64,000 nucleotides of DNA, from NCBI RefSeq assembly GCF_030651915.1, contig NZ_JAUSBV010000008.1, positions 248,001 through 312,000 on the forward strand, in the 5' to 3' direction. Shown piece after piece: positions 1-8,408 of this stretch; position 1 is the first letter of the stretch, and the number at the start of each line of letters is the position of its first letter. Position numbers and translations under genes: made by a program. Source of the DNA: Parvibaculum sp. Its GTDB lineage: Bacteria; Pseudomonadota; Alphaproteobacteria; Parvibaculales; Parvibaculaceae. The notes below the pieces were generated by a model. That model had not been told where the DNA came from, did no database searches, and saw only the letters and a program-made list of their open reading frames with translations.

Positions 1-621
1 CTGTACCGCACCCTGCTGGGCAACGACGGCGCCGATCAGAAAGGTCAGCAGACAGACCAGCGGCAACGCGTCGAAACCGGCCTTCTCCATGTGATGCATG
101 AAGGGAACGATGCGAAATCGACTCGGATGGACGATGGTGCGGCCGGCGGTGACGACAACGGCACCGACGAAACCGAGCATGCCCAGCGCCTCGCCGCCAA
201 TGGCGCGCACCGCCTCGCCGACCCGGCCGGTGAACTCGATATAAAGCGGCTGCGAAAGATGGATGACGGGTTCGGGCACGCCGCCCCGGCCGATCTTGTC
301 GATCAGGATGCGCTGGGCCTCGCTGATGTTCTTGAGATCGACCGCCAGTCCGCCCGCCCGCAGGAACGTCGCCGTGCGCGCCAGCACGCAGGCGCCCGCC
401 GTGTCGAAACGGCTGATATCCGTGAAATCGATTTCGGCGCGCCGGGCCTCCGGCGGCGCGGCCAGCAGCTTGCGCAATTGCCGGTCGATCGGATCGAGAT
501 GGACAATCGACCAGTCGCCCGCCGCCACGATGCGCAAGGTCCCGGCCTCGACGCCGATCGTGCAGGACGCTGGCGTCGCGGCATCCGGCTCCCGTCCTGC
601 TGAATTATGCGTCCCGGCCAA
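1..621 (-). CDS. MlaE-family ABC lipid-transport permease with N-terminal STAS-like domain (partial)
   Basis: Not well shown in the ORF track, but the minus-strand frame ending at base 1 is open and reads as an MlaE-type permease. The first ~100 residues look like a STAS-type regulatory domain (LDPIDRQLRKLLAAPPEAR, then FTDISRFDTAGA). After that come VHPSRFRIVPFMHHMEKAG and LVCLLTFLIGAVVAQQGAVQ, the usual start of the MlaE membrane domain, and the gene runs off the left edge. Such permeases work with MlaF and MlaD to move phospholipids between the outer and inner membranes. The start is uncertain: no ATG is in frame, and I used a TTG at 621 after a G-rich stretch; a more upstream GTG is possible. 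Confidence 0.72.
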   Translation of the reverse strand, partial: MAGTHNSAGREPDAATPASCTIGVEAGTLRIVAAGDWSIVHLDPIDRQLRKLLAAPPEARRAEIDFTDISRFDTAGACVLARTATFLRAGGLAVDLKNISEAQRILIDKIGRGGVPEPVIHLSQPLYIEFTGRVGEAVRAIGGEALGMLGFVGAVVVTAGRTIVHPSRFRIVPFMHHMEKAGFDALPLVCLLTFLIGAVVAQQGAVQ

Positions 622-817
622 ACCGCCCCCAAAATCCGCCCCGCACCCGTCGATTGACGCACTGTGCCCCCGGGCCCGGCCGACGGCAAGCAATCCCACA
701 CGGGCCTTGCGCGCGCGCGTGCCGCATGGATTTGCCGGCACCGCCGGGCTAGTTTCCTGCTCTGTCCCGGCGGCAGCCGGGCTCAATCCCGGTCCCGACC
801 TTCAGAAAGGTGTTCCC

Positions 818-1216
818 ATGCGTGGTTTCTATGCAGGTTTGACGGCAATCGGTCTGGCGCTTTCGCTGCCGGGCGCGGCGCTCGCCGAGGAGGCCGATCT
901 CGCCGCCGGTGAGAAGCTCTTTGCCCGCTGCAAGGCCTGCCACACGCTCGATGAGGGCGGCAAGAACGGCATCGGCCCCAATCTGCACGGCATTTTCGGC
1001 AGCACGGCCGGAACGCGCGAAGGCGTCACCTATTCCAAGGCCATGAAGGCCAAGGGCGAGGAAGGCCTGGTCTGGACCGATGAAACGCTCTCGACCTATC
1101 TCGAGCGCCCGGCGGCGATGGTGAAGGGCACCAACATGGCTTTTCCCGGCCTGAAAAAGCCCGAGGAACGCGCCAGCCTGATCGCCTATCTGAAGCGCGA
1201 GACCGACGCCGAATAA
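818..1216 (+). CDS. Periplasmic class I cytochrome c
   Basis: A 132-aa secreted haem protein. Residues 1-24 form a signal peptide ending ALA-EE. The haem site is CKACH (around residue 44) and the distal ligand is probably the Met of NMAFPG (around residue 108), the pattern of soluble class I c-type cytochromes (c2/c550 type) that carry electrons in the periplasm. The ORF track extends the frame 185 codons upstream, but that part is arginine/serine-rich with no family match. ATG 818 directly precedes the signal peptide, with AGAAAGG as ribosome-binding site. The upstream neighbour diverges; the gene looks monocistronic. Confidence 0.92.
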   Translation: MRGFYAGLTAIGLALSLPGAALAEEADLAAGEKLFARCKACHTLDEGGKNGIGPNLHGIFGSTAGTREGVTYSKAMKAKGEEGLVWTDETLSTYLERPAAMVKGTNMAFPGLKKPEERASLIAYLKRETDAE

Positions 1217-1393
1217 ACTTCCACATATCGCCATAATTAAGGCGCGCCCGCGCCGGCCCGGCGCTGGAACGAATGCTGCAGCAAAAGCAGTAGCGGCATC
1301 CGTCTTTGTCCCGTAACAAGACAAGGGCGGGGTCGAAAGTTTCAATATGGGGCACCCGTTCCGGCATTTTCCCCGGGGCGGTCGCAGTGAGAC

Positions 1394-3658
1394 ATGAATC
1401 CGACGCCTGCATTCCGCAGACTTTCCGCAATCCTGCCGGGCCTTGTGCTTGTGCTGGGGCTCGCCGTTGCGATCTACGATCCGCGCGGCATGGGCAGTTT
1501 CCTGCAGAATCAGGTCTTCGATCTCTATCAGCAAATCCTGCCGCGCGAAGCGGCACCGGCCGGCCCGCATGCCGTCTATGTCGACATCGACGCCGAAACG
1601 GCCAAGCGCTTCGGCGCATGGCCCTGGCCGCGCAAGCGGCTGGCCCAGCTTGTCGAGCGCGTGCGCGAGGGCGGCGCCACCGCCATCCTGATCGACGCAG
1701 CCCTGTCCGAGCCGGATCCGACCGCCATCCGCGAACTGATGCAACTCTGGGCGCCGCTGCCGGCCGGGGGCGACTTCGCCGGCCTCGCGGGCGCGCTGCA
1801 AAGCCTTCCCGATCATGACCGCGAACTGGCGGCCCAGTTGCGCGCGACGCAGGCCGTCGTTTCCTTCGTGCCGGGAAAGACCGCCTTCGACGGACAGCAC
1901 ATGCCGGCCCGCCCCGCATCGATCGTGCCGCAAGGCGGCGAACCGCGGCACTATATGCATGAATACAAGACCTGGCGCCCGACGCTCGCGCCCTTCGAGG
2001 TCGCCGCCCGCGGCGTCGGCGCGAGCCTGCCGGGTGACGCCGCCACCGGCATCCGGGTGCGCGATCTGCCCCTGCTGGTCAATCTGGACGGCACGCTCTA
2101 TCCCTCCAATGTGCTCGAAACACTGCGCGTGGCGCGCAACGGCAGCGGCTATCGCGCCATTGTCGCCGCGCCCGAATACGGCTTCTCCTTCGAGATGGAG
2201 CCCGGCCTCGAGCGCGTCGAAATCGGCGACACGCCCCTCGTCGCGCAGACGACCAGGGATGGCAGGCTCCGGCTTTATTTCGGCCGCGACGACACACGCA
2301 GCGCCGTGCCGGCCTGGAAGATGCTCGACCGCTCGGCCGATGTGCCGTCGCTCGAAGGACGCATCGCCGTGATCGGCGTCTCGGCGAACGGCGTCGAACG
2401 GATGTTCGACACGCCGGCCGGAACCGCGCTCGCCTCCGGCGCCATCGCCGCCAGCGCCATCGACCAGATCGCCGGCGGCCATTTTCTGGTCCGTCCGGGC
2501 TGGGCGGCCAGTGCCGAACAGCTCACCATTTTCCTCGGCGGCATCTTCGTCATTCTCGTCGTGCGCCGCTTCCGCCTTCGCTGGGGCTTCACACTGACGC
2601 TGCTGCTGATCGCCGGCAGCGCCTACGGGTCCTGGTGGGCATTCGAAACGCATCGCTGGCTGCTCGACCCGGCGCTGGGCGCCGTGACGCTGCTGCTCGC
2701 CTGCTTCACCTGCGCGCTGATGACGCGGCTGCATACCGAGGACGAAATCCGCTTCGTCGAGACGCAGTTCGGCCGCCGTCTCTCCTCATCGGGCCTTGCC
2801 CGCATGAAGGCCAATCCGCGCCTCATCCGCGCCGAGGGCACGCTGCGCGACGTATCCTCCGTTGTCGCGGGCCTGCGCGGATTCAACATCATCGCCGACC
2901 GCTATCTCGAAGATCCAACGGCCTATGCCGATATTCTCAATCGCTTCTTCTCGCCGATGACCAAGATCGTGCAGGACCGCAACGGCATGGTGGATCGCGG
3001 CGTCGGCGACACGCTTTTTGCGGTCTGGAATGCGCCGCTCGATGTCTCCGACCACGCCTCCAAGGGCTGCGATGCCGCCTTGCGCATGGTCGAGAACCTG
3101 GAAGCACTGAACGAATTCCTCGAAGAGGATGCGTTTCGCCAGCATCTGAGCCATGTGCCGCTGAGCCTGTCGATCGGCATCGACACGGGCACCGCGATCA
3201 CGGGCAATATGGGCGCCGTCCAGCGCTTCGACTATGGCGTACTCGGTGAGCCGGTCAGCTTCGCGGCCTATCTGCAACGGAACGCGCGCCATTATGGCCC
3301 GGCGATCATCGTCGGCGAAGGCACGCAGCGCAGCGTCGGCGGCCGTTATGCCCTGCTTGAGATCGACCTTGTGTCGACGCCGCGCCACCCGGAAGGCCGC
3401 CGCGTCTATGCGCTGCTCGGCGATCCGATCATGCGGGCCAATCCGAAATTTCGCGCGCTGCAGGAAGCGCATGCGCTGATCTTCTCGGCCTATCGCAGCC
3501 AGCGCTGGGCCGAGGCGCGGGCCGCCATCGCCGAATGCCGCAAGCTCAATGGCGCGATCCCGACGCTCTACGACTTCTACGAAGCGCGCATCGCCGGCTA
3601 TGAGGCAAACCCGCCCGGTCCGCACTGGAACGGCGCCTTTTTTGCCGGTCGCGTCTAG
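1394..3658 (+). CDS. CHASE2-domain adenylate/guanylate cyclase homologue, catalytic residues degenerate
   Basis: 754 aa. An N-terminal membrane segment (about 13-31) is followed by a periplasmic CHASE2 sensor (about 40-340), three closely spaced membrane segments (about 375-445) and a class III cyclase domain (about 480-700). The overall order is that of CHASE2 adenylate cyclases. Several catalytic positions are altered: the first metal Asp (family FADIRGFT) reads VAGLRGFN; the substrate Lys before GD is Arg (DRGVGDTLFAVW); and the GDAVNLAARL helix reads GEPVSFAAYL, losing the transition-state Asn and Arg. The second metal Asp remains. I infer a sensor with lost or changed cyclase activity. 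The start follows from the N-terminal hydrophobic segment. Confidence 0.88.
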   Translation: MNPTPAFRRLSAILPGLVLVLGLAVAIYDPRGMGSFLQNQVFDLYQQILPREAAPAGPHAVYVDIDAETAKRFGAWPWPRKRLAQLVERVREGGATAILIDAALSEPDPTAIRELMQLWAPLPAGGDFAGLAGALQSLPDHDRELAAQLRATQAVVSFVPGKTAFDGQHMPARPASIVPQGGEPRHYMHEYKTWRPTLAPFEVAARGVGASLPGDAATGIRVRDLPLLVNLDGTLYPSNVLETLRVARNGSGYRAIVAAPEYGFSFEMEPGLERVEIGDTPLVAQTTRDGRLRLYFGRDDTRSAVPAWKMLDRSADVPSLEGRIAVIGVSANGVERMFDTPAGTALASGAIAASAIDQIAGGHFLVRPGWAASAEQLTIFLGGIFVILVVRRFRLRWGFTLTLLLIAGSAYGSWWAFETHRWLLDPALGAVTLLLACFTCALMTRLHTEDEIRFVETQFGRRLSSSGLARMKANPRLIRAEGTLRDVSSVVAGLRGFNIIADRYLEDPTAYADILNRFFSPMTKIVQDRNGMVDRGVGDTLFAVWNAPLDVSDHASKGCDAALRMVENLEALNEFLEEDAFRQHLSHVPLSLSIGIDTGTAITGNMGAVQRFDYGVLGEPVSFAAYLQRNARHYGPAIIVGEGTQRSVGGRYALLEIDLVSTPRHPEGRRVYALLGDPIMRANPKFRALQEAHALIFSAYRSQRWAEARAAIAECRKLNGAIPTLYDFYEARIAGYEANPPGPHWNGAFFAGRV

Positions 3659-3751
3659 GGAGCGGCTGTCCCAATACGGGGCTTGGCGGCAAGACGCTGC
3701 CGCGCCATGATCGCGCTCCGATTCCAGCACGCAACGAGGCCGCCCCTTTCC

Positions 3752-4735
3752 ATGCGCGAGATCGACGTCGACATCGAATCCTGGCCGATCGCGGGCGCCT
3801 TCACGATTTCGCGCGGTTCTAAAACCGAAGCCCGCGTCATCGTCGTGAAGCTGCGCGAAAGCGGGGCGACGGGACGCGGCGAATGCGTGCCCTATGCGCG
3901 CTACGGCGAAACCGAAAAAGACACGCTGGCCGCGATCCGCGCCCTGCAGCCTCAGATTTCCGACGGGCTGACGCGCGAGGATCTGCAACGCGCCATGCCA
4001 CGTGGCGCGGCGCGTAATGCCATCGATTGCGCGATGTGGGACCTCGAGGCGCGGCAGGCGCAATGCCCAGTCTGGAAACTGGCCGGCCTCGACGAACCGA
4101 AACCCGTGACCACCGCCTACACACTGACCCTTGCCGCACCGGACGCGATGCGCGAGGCCGCGCGCGAAAACGCGCACCGCCCGCTGCTGAAGCTGAAACT
4201 TGGCGGCGGGACGGACGATATCGCCCGCGTCGAAGCGGTGCGCAAAGGCGCGCCCAATGCGACGCTGATCGTCGATGCCAATGAAGGCTGGACGGCCGAC
4301 GACGTGATGCCGATGGCGCGCGAACTGGCGCGGCTCGGCGTCGCGCTGATCGAGCAGCCGCTGCCGGCAAAGGACGACGAAGCATTGCGCGACATCAGCA
4401 GCCCGGTGCCGCTCTGCGCCGACGAAAGCGCGCATGGCCTTGAAGGCATGAAGCGGCTTGTCGGCCTCTACGATTTCATCAACGTCAAGCTCGACAAGAC
4501 CGGCGGCCTGACCGAAGCCTTGTCGGTGGTGCGCTGTGCGAAGCTGCGCAAGCTGCGCGTGATGGTGGGCTGTATGGTGGCGACGTCGCTGGCCATGGCA
4601 CCGGCCATGCTGATCGCGCAAAAGGCCGACTATGTCGACCTCGACGGGCCGCTGCTGCTGACCAAAGACCGCGCGCCGGGCCTGCGCTACGAGGGCAGCA
4701 CCGTCCATCCGCCGGAACGAGAGCTGTGGGGCTAG
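3752..4735 (+). CDS. Enolase-superfamily dipeptide epimerase (L-Ala-D/L-Glu epimerase type)
   Basis: About 327 aa. Muconate-lactonizing-enzyme-type member of the enolase superfamily: KxK motif LKLKLGG, metal ligands in DANEGW, EQPL and DES, and the second catalytic lysine in KLDKTGG. This layout matches L-Ala-D/L-Glu epimerases, which recycle murein-derived dipeptides in the cytoplasm. The ORF is open from 3683, but the conserved N-terminus begins at MREIDVDIESWPIAGAF (ATG 3752). The stop codon overlaps by four bases the stop of the convergent oxidoreductase gene. Exact dipeptide specificity cannot be read from the sequence. Confidence 0.85.
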   Translation: MREIDVDIESWPIAGAFTISRGSKTEARVIVVKLRESGATGRGECVPYARYGETEKDTLAAIRALQPQISDGLTREDLQRAMPRGAARNAIDCAMWDLEARQAQCPVWKLAGLDEPKPVTTAYTLTLAAPDAMREAARENAHRPLLKLKLGGGTDDIARVEAVRKGAPNATLIVDANEGWTADDVMPMARELARLGVALIEQPLPAKDDEALRDISSPVPLCADESAHGLEGMKRLVGLYDFINVKLDKTGGLTEALSVVRCAKLRKLRVMVGCMVATSLAMAPAMLIAQKADYVDLDGPLLLTKDRAPGLRYEGSTVHPPERELWG

Positions 4736-5745
4736 ATCTCGAGGACGATCTTGCCGAAATGCGAGGCCCCCGCCATCAACCGCAATGCGTCCTGTGCTTC
4801 GTCGAGGCCAAACCGCTTGTCGATCACCGGGTGAATGTCGTTCTGTTCGATCGCGCGCGTCATATCCTCGAAATGGGCGCGGCTGCCGACCGTGACGCCG
4901 CTGATTTTGAGGTTCTGCGAAAAGATCGCAGCGACGTTTACGTCCTTGCTCAAGCCACTGAGAATGCCGATGACACCGACATGGCCGCCAACACGCGCCG
5001 CCATGATCGACTGCGGAAAGGTGTCCGCGCCGCCGACCTCGACCACGTGATCGACGCCGCGCCCACCGGTCAGCTTGCGCGCTTCCGTTGCCCAGTCGGG
5101 TGTCGTCTTGTAGTTGATGAAATCGTCGGCTCCGAGTTTCCCCGCGCGTTCGAGCTTTTCATCCGATGACGAGGTGACGATGACGCGCGCGCCGGCCGCC
5201 TTTGCGAACTGCAGCGCAAAAATCGAAACGCCACCGGTGCCTTGGACAAGCACCGTGTCGCCGGCTTTCATCCGCCCTTCGACCACCAGCGCGCGCCATG
5301 CGGTCAGCGCGGCGCAGGGAAGACAGGCGATTTCCTCATGGCTGAGATTGGCCGGCGCCTTCGACACGCCTTCGGCGGAGAGACACATATATTCCTGCGC
5401 GCAACCGTCGATCGGTCCGCCCAGCGCCGTGCTTCCGAGCGTTTCGGGCACCGGATCGCCGGACAGCCAGCCCTGAAAGAAACTCGGCGCCACGCGATCG
5501 CCGACCTTCAGGCGACGCACCCCCTCGCCCACTTCCACCACCTCGCCCGAGCCGTCCGAGAGCGGGACGAGCGGCAGCTTGTGACCGGGACCATAGGTTC
5601 CGCTGACGGTCGCGAGGTCGCGATAGTTGAGTGAGGCGGCTTTCATGCGGATGACAACCTGACCCGGGCCGGCCTTCGGAACGGGCCTGTCGGCAAGCTT
5701 CAGATTGTCGATGCCGTAGGCGCCTTGAATTTCCATCGCGCGCAT
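4732..5745 (-). CDS. Zinc-independent MDR family NAD(P)H:quinone oxidoreductase / alcohol dehydrogenase
   Basis: 337 aa medium-chain dehydrogenase/reductase. GroES-like half first (NYRDLATVSGTYG, LSDGSGEVVEVGEGV, VGDRVAPSFFQG), then a Rossmann half with GTGGVSIFALQFAKAAGARVI around residues 168-188. The catalytic-zinc cysteines and the four-Cys structural zinc loop are missing, so a quinone- or enone-reductase-type reaction is more likely than alcohol oxidation. ATG 5745 has GGGAG eight bases upstream. It is the last gene of a minus-strand run with the TauD-like dioxygenase and MFS transporter, which suggests xenobiotic or fatty compound catabolism. Substrate unknown. Confidence 0.85.
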   Translation of the reverse strand: MRAMEIQGAYGIDNLKLADRPVPKAGPGQVVIRMKAASLNYRDLATVSGTYGPGHKLPLVPLSDGSGEVVEVGEGVRRLKVGDRVAPSFFQGWLSGDPVPETLGSTALGGPIDGCAQEYMCLSAEGVSKAPANLSHEEIACLPCAALTAWRALVVEGRMKAGDTVLVQGTGGVSIFALQFAKAAGARVIVTSSSDEKLERAGKLGADDFINYKTTPDWATEARKLTGGRGVDHVVEVGGADTFPQSIMAARVGGHVGVIGILSGLSKDVNVAAIFSQNLKISGVTVGSRAHFEDMTRAIEQNDIHPVIDKRFGLDEAQDALRLMAGASHFGKIVLEI

Positions 5746-5838
5746 GTCGTTTTCTCCCGTTCATTGAATTTTGTTGCTGCAATAACTGGCGCAGAAAAAG
5801 CGGATGTCAAACGGAAGCGATTTGACGCAAGGTCCGGC

Positions 5839-6696
5839 TCAGCGAGGGGTATCGCCCCTGATCTGCGTGCGATGCATGACGCGGCGCTCGCGCCCGTCGA
5901 AACCGTCGCGGCGGTGAATCGCACAGCGATTGTCCCAGATGAGGAGATCGCCGACCGCCCATTGATGCGTCCACGAAAATTCCGGTTTCGCGCAATGCGC
6001 CCACAAGCGGTCGAGAAGTTGCTCGCTTTGCTCGACGGGAAGTCCCTCGAGATAACCGTTGAGACGGCGGCCGAGATAAAGCGCCTTGCCGCCGGTCGCC
6101 GGATGGGTGCGGATCGCCGGATGCTTCGCGCCGGGTGCTGTGCGCACATCGATAACGGCGTCGGCGCCGGCGCGCAACTCGCCGACGCTGGTGGTGCTGG
6201 CGTCGTGATTGCAGATGCGGCCCTCGATAGCGGTACGCAAATCGGCAGGTAGCGTTTCGAGCGCCTTGTACATATTGGCAAAACTCGTGTCGCCGCCGGT
6301 TTTCGGAATTTCGAGCGAATAAAGCACGCTCGCCATCGGCGGCGCCGACACGTAGGACATATCGGTGTGCCACTCGGCTTCCTTATCGCCGAGCGCCCCG
6401 ATGGGTTTGCCGTTTTCGAGCACGTTGGAGATGATCCAGATTTCCGGTCGCGACTTTTCCTGACCGCCCGCCATGTCGGTGGCGCTGGCGGGCGCGATGT
6501 CGAGCTCGCCGAAATGCCGAGAGAACCGGATCAGGTCGTCATCGGAAAGTTTCTGGCCGCGGAAGAGCAGAACGATGTGGTCGTACCAGGCCTGCTGGAT
6601 CGCCATGAAAGCATCGCCCGTCAACGGCTTCGACAGGTCGACGCCGCGAACCTCAGCACCCAGGGCGTGTCGGCTCGGAATGATCTCGATGCTCAT
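5839..6696 (-). CDS. TauD/TfdA-family Fe(II)/2-oxoglutarate dioxygenase
   Basis: 285 aa, full family length. Iron ligands are visible as the H-x-D of EWHTDMSY (around residue 110) and the distal His of DNRCAIHRRDGF (around 260); the following Arg-rich segment (RRVMHRTQIRG) holds the 2-oxoglutarate-binding Arg. Members hydroxylate and cleave taurine, 2,4-D and similar sulfonates or ethers. The N-terminus overlaps the end of the upstream MFS gene by 44 nt, with GAGGAAGAAG as ribosome-binding site inside that gene, so the two are probably translated together and the transporter may import the substrate. I cannot name the substrate. Confidence 0.9.
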   Translation of the reverse strand: MSIEIIPSRHALGAEVRGVDLSKPLTGDAFMAIQQAWYDHIVLLFRGQKLSDDDLIRFSRHFGELDIAPASATDMAGGQEKSRPEIWIISNVLENGKPIGALGDKEAEWHTDMSYVSAPPMASVLYSLEIPKTGGDTSFANMYKALETLPADLRTAIEGRICNHDASTTSVGELRAGADAVIDVRTAPGAKHPAIRTHPATGGKALYLGRRLNGYLEGLPVEQSEQLLDRLWAHCAKPEFSWTHQWAVGDLLIWDNRCAIHRRDGFDGRERRVMHRTQIRGDTPR

Positions 6697-7873
6697 CTTC
6701 TTCCTCTGTTTCCTCGATCAGCGTACCGCCATCCCAGCGCGCCGCAACATAGAGTGCGCCCACAAGACCCAGCGCACCCGCCGCCGCCGACAGCAGATAG
6801 GCCTGCCCACCGTATGCCTGATAGAGCGGCCCGGCAGCCAGCGTCATCGCGCCCATGATAACGCCGGAGGACAGCGCGCCGTAAAGACTTTGTGCGGTCG
6901 CCGCCAGCGACTTCGGCGCCGCCGCCGCCACGAAATACATGGCCCCGAGATGCGCCGCGCAAAAGGTCAGCGCATGGAGAATTTGCAGGCCGAACAATGC
7001 CCAGAGCGGCGGATCGAAAGCCGTGAACGTCCAGCGGAGCATAGCCGCGCCCGCCCCCAGGATCAGCAGCGATGCAGGGCTGAACCGCTTGAGCACCCGC
7101 GCCGAGAAGGCAAAAAGGATGATTTCGGCAATAACGCCGACCGCCCACAGGACGCCGATCAGGTTTTCGCCATAGCCGAGTTGCTGCCAGTTCAGCGTGC
7201 CGAAGGCGTAGTAGACCGCATGGGTCGACTGGACGAGGCTCGCCGTCACCAGTCCAACCAGGAAGACCGGGTGGCGGATAATCGCCAGCGACGCCATGAA
7301 CTGGCCGCCCGGCCGCCGCCGCCGCTTGCGGACTGGCCGTTCCTTAACCAGCAGATGCGCGCCGCCAAGGCCGATGGCGATGGAACCGATCATGCAGGCA
7401 ATGACGATCGAGGCCGGGTTCCATTCGAGAAGCCAGCCGCCGCCGGTCGCCGCGAAGATGAAGGTGATCGAGCACCAGAGCCGGACGCGGCCGTAATCGA
7501 CGCCCTGCTCCTGTGTCGCGCGCATGGCGATGGATTCAACCAGCGGCGTGACCGACGGCCAGAGACACATGAGCAAGGCGGCAACGAGGAAGATCGCCCA
7601 AAAGCTGTCGGTGAAGAGAAAGAGAGAAACGGTGGCCAGCGAGGCCCAGGAAAGCAGAATGGCGACCCCGCGCCGGTTCTCCCAGCGATCGGCAACAAAG
7701 GCGAAGACCGGGCCCGCCGCGATGCGCAGGAACATCGTCGTCGCCAACACCAGCGCGATGTCTTCGGACCCGAGCCCCTTCGACTTCAGCCATACCGGAA
7801 AAAACGGCATGTTGATGCCGCCGAACAGGCATAGCGAGCCATAGAAGATCGACAGGCGGACGGAGAGCGACAT
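6653..7873 (-). CDS. MFS transporter (PPP/HcaT-like family)
   Basis: About 406 aa with about 12 predicted membrane helices in two halves. The short loop DRWENRRG between helices 2 and 3 is the MFS signature A position, and the N-terminus (FYGSLCLFGGINMPFFPVWLKSKGL) resembles the 3-phenylpropionate permease-like family. The C-terminus is an acidic cytosolic tail (EETEEEDEHRDH) whose coding sequence contains the ribosome-binding site and start of the TauD-like gene. The track starts at a GTG at 7900; I prefer ATG 7873 at MSLSVRLSIFYG. Probably imports the substrate of the neighbouring dioxygenase (inference). Confidence 0.85.
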   Translation of the reverse strand: MSLSVRLSIFYGSLCLFGGINMPFFPVWLKSKGLGSEDIALVLATTMFLRIAAGPVFAFVADRWENRRGVAILLSWASLATVSLFLFTDSFWAIFLVAALLMCLWPSVTPLVESIAMRATQEQGVDYGRVRLWCSITFIFAATGGGWLLEWNPASIVIACMIGSIAIGLGGAHLLVKERPVRKRRRRPGGQFMASLAIIRHPVFLVGLVTASLVQSTHAVYYAFGTLNWQQLGYGENLIGVLWAVGVIAEIILFAFSARVLKRFSPASLLILGAGAAMLRWTFTAFDPPLWALFGLQILHALTFCAAHLGAMYFVAAAAPKSLAATAQSLYGALSSGVIMGAMTLAAGPLYQAYGGQAYLLSAAAGALGLVGALYVAARWDGGTLIEETEEEDEHRDHSEPTRPGC

Positions 7874-7958
7874 GATGCGCGGACTTCCCGATGGGAGCAC
7901 CCACTCATAGCGCGGCGGGCCACGCCTCGGGAAGCAGGATGTTTCAGACCCGCAGCAC

Positions 7959-8408
7959 TCAGCCGAGCGAGGGGAAAGTCAGCTTTCGGCGCTCCGTGGC
8001 AGCGACGAGATAATCCCAGATCCGCGCGTCAAGCGGCCCGGCCCAAGCTGCTTTCGACGTCTCGACATACGTCTGCAACTCAACCAGCAGCCCATTGAGC
8101 ACCGCATTGGCCGCATCGAGCGCCTTGACGCGCAACGAAGCGTCGCGGCTGGCCGCCGCATCGGCGAGCATGGCGCTCAAGGCCGCGTCCTCGATCAACT
8201 TCGCCGCCTCGGCAAAAAGCGCCCGCATTTCGGTGTTCTCGGCGACACGAATATCGGCGGCGCGGTCATGCTCCTCGGCCGTCATGAACATCATCATCGC
8301 CATGATGCCGACATTGCCCATCGAATATTCGGCGTTGAGGTGCGGCGCGACATCCATCAGCAACGTACCGAAAAAGCCCTGCATCACCAGATCGACATCG
8401 GGTTTCAT
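7959..8408 (-). CDS. DUF6285-like small protein, coupled to phosphotransferase
   Basis: 149 aa, mostly helical, with no catalytic motif I recognise; MFMTAEEHDRAADIRVAEN and LRVKALDAANAVLNGLLVELQTYVE are the most conserved-looking parts. By memory it matches the DUF6285 type of protein found beside APH-like phosphotransferases and acyl-CoA dehydrogenases. The track's longer ORF (start 8582) lies in the phosphotransferase gene. The true start is ATG 8408, whose ATGA overlaps the phosphotransferase stop, a classic translational coupling. A tight functional partnership with that kinase is inferred; molecular role unknown. Confidence 0.75.
   Translation of the reverse strand: MKPDVDLVMQGFFGTLLMDVAPHLNAEYSMGNVGIMAMMMFMTAEEHDRAADIRVAENTEMRALFAEAAKLIEDAALSAMLADAAASRDASLRVKALDAANAVLNGLLVELQTYVETSKAAWAGPLDARIWDYLVAATERRKLTFPSLG

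Noticed and set aside
1229-1262. CGCC...GGCG and GCGCC...GGCGC stems after the cytochrome c gene
   Set aside because: Short stems in GC-rich sequence without U-tract.
749-2734. 661-aa minus-strand ORF
   Set aside because: Antisense to the cytochrome and CHASE2 cyclase genes; Arg/Gly/Ala-rich with no motif. Long antisense frames are expected in GC-rich DNA.
2786-4708. 640-aa minus-strand ORF
   Set aside because: Antisense shadow of the cyclase and epimerase genes, which have clear families.
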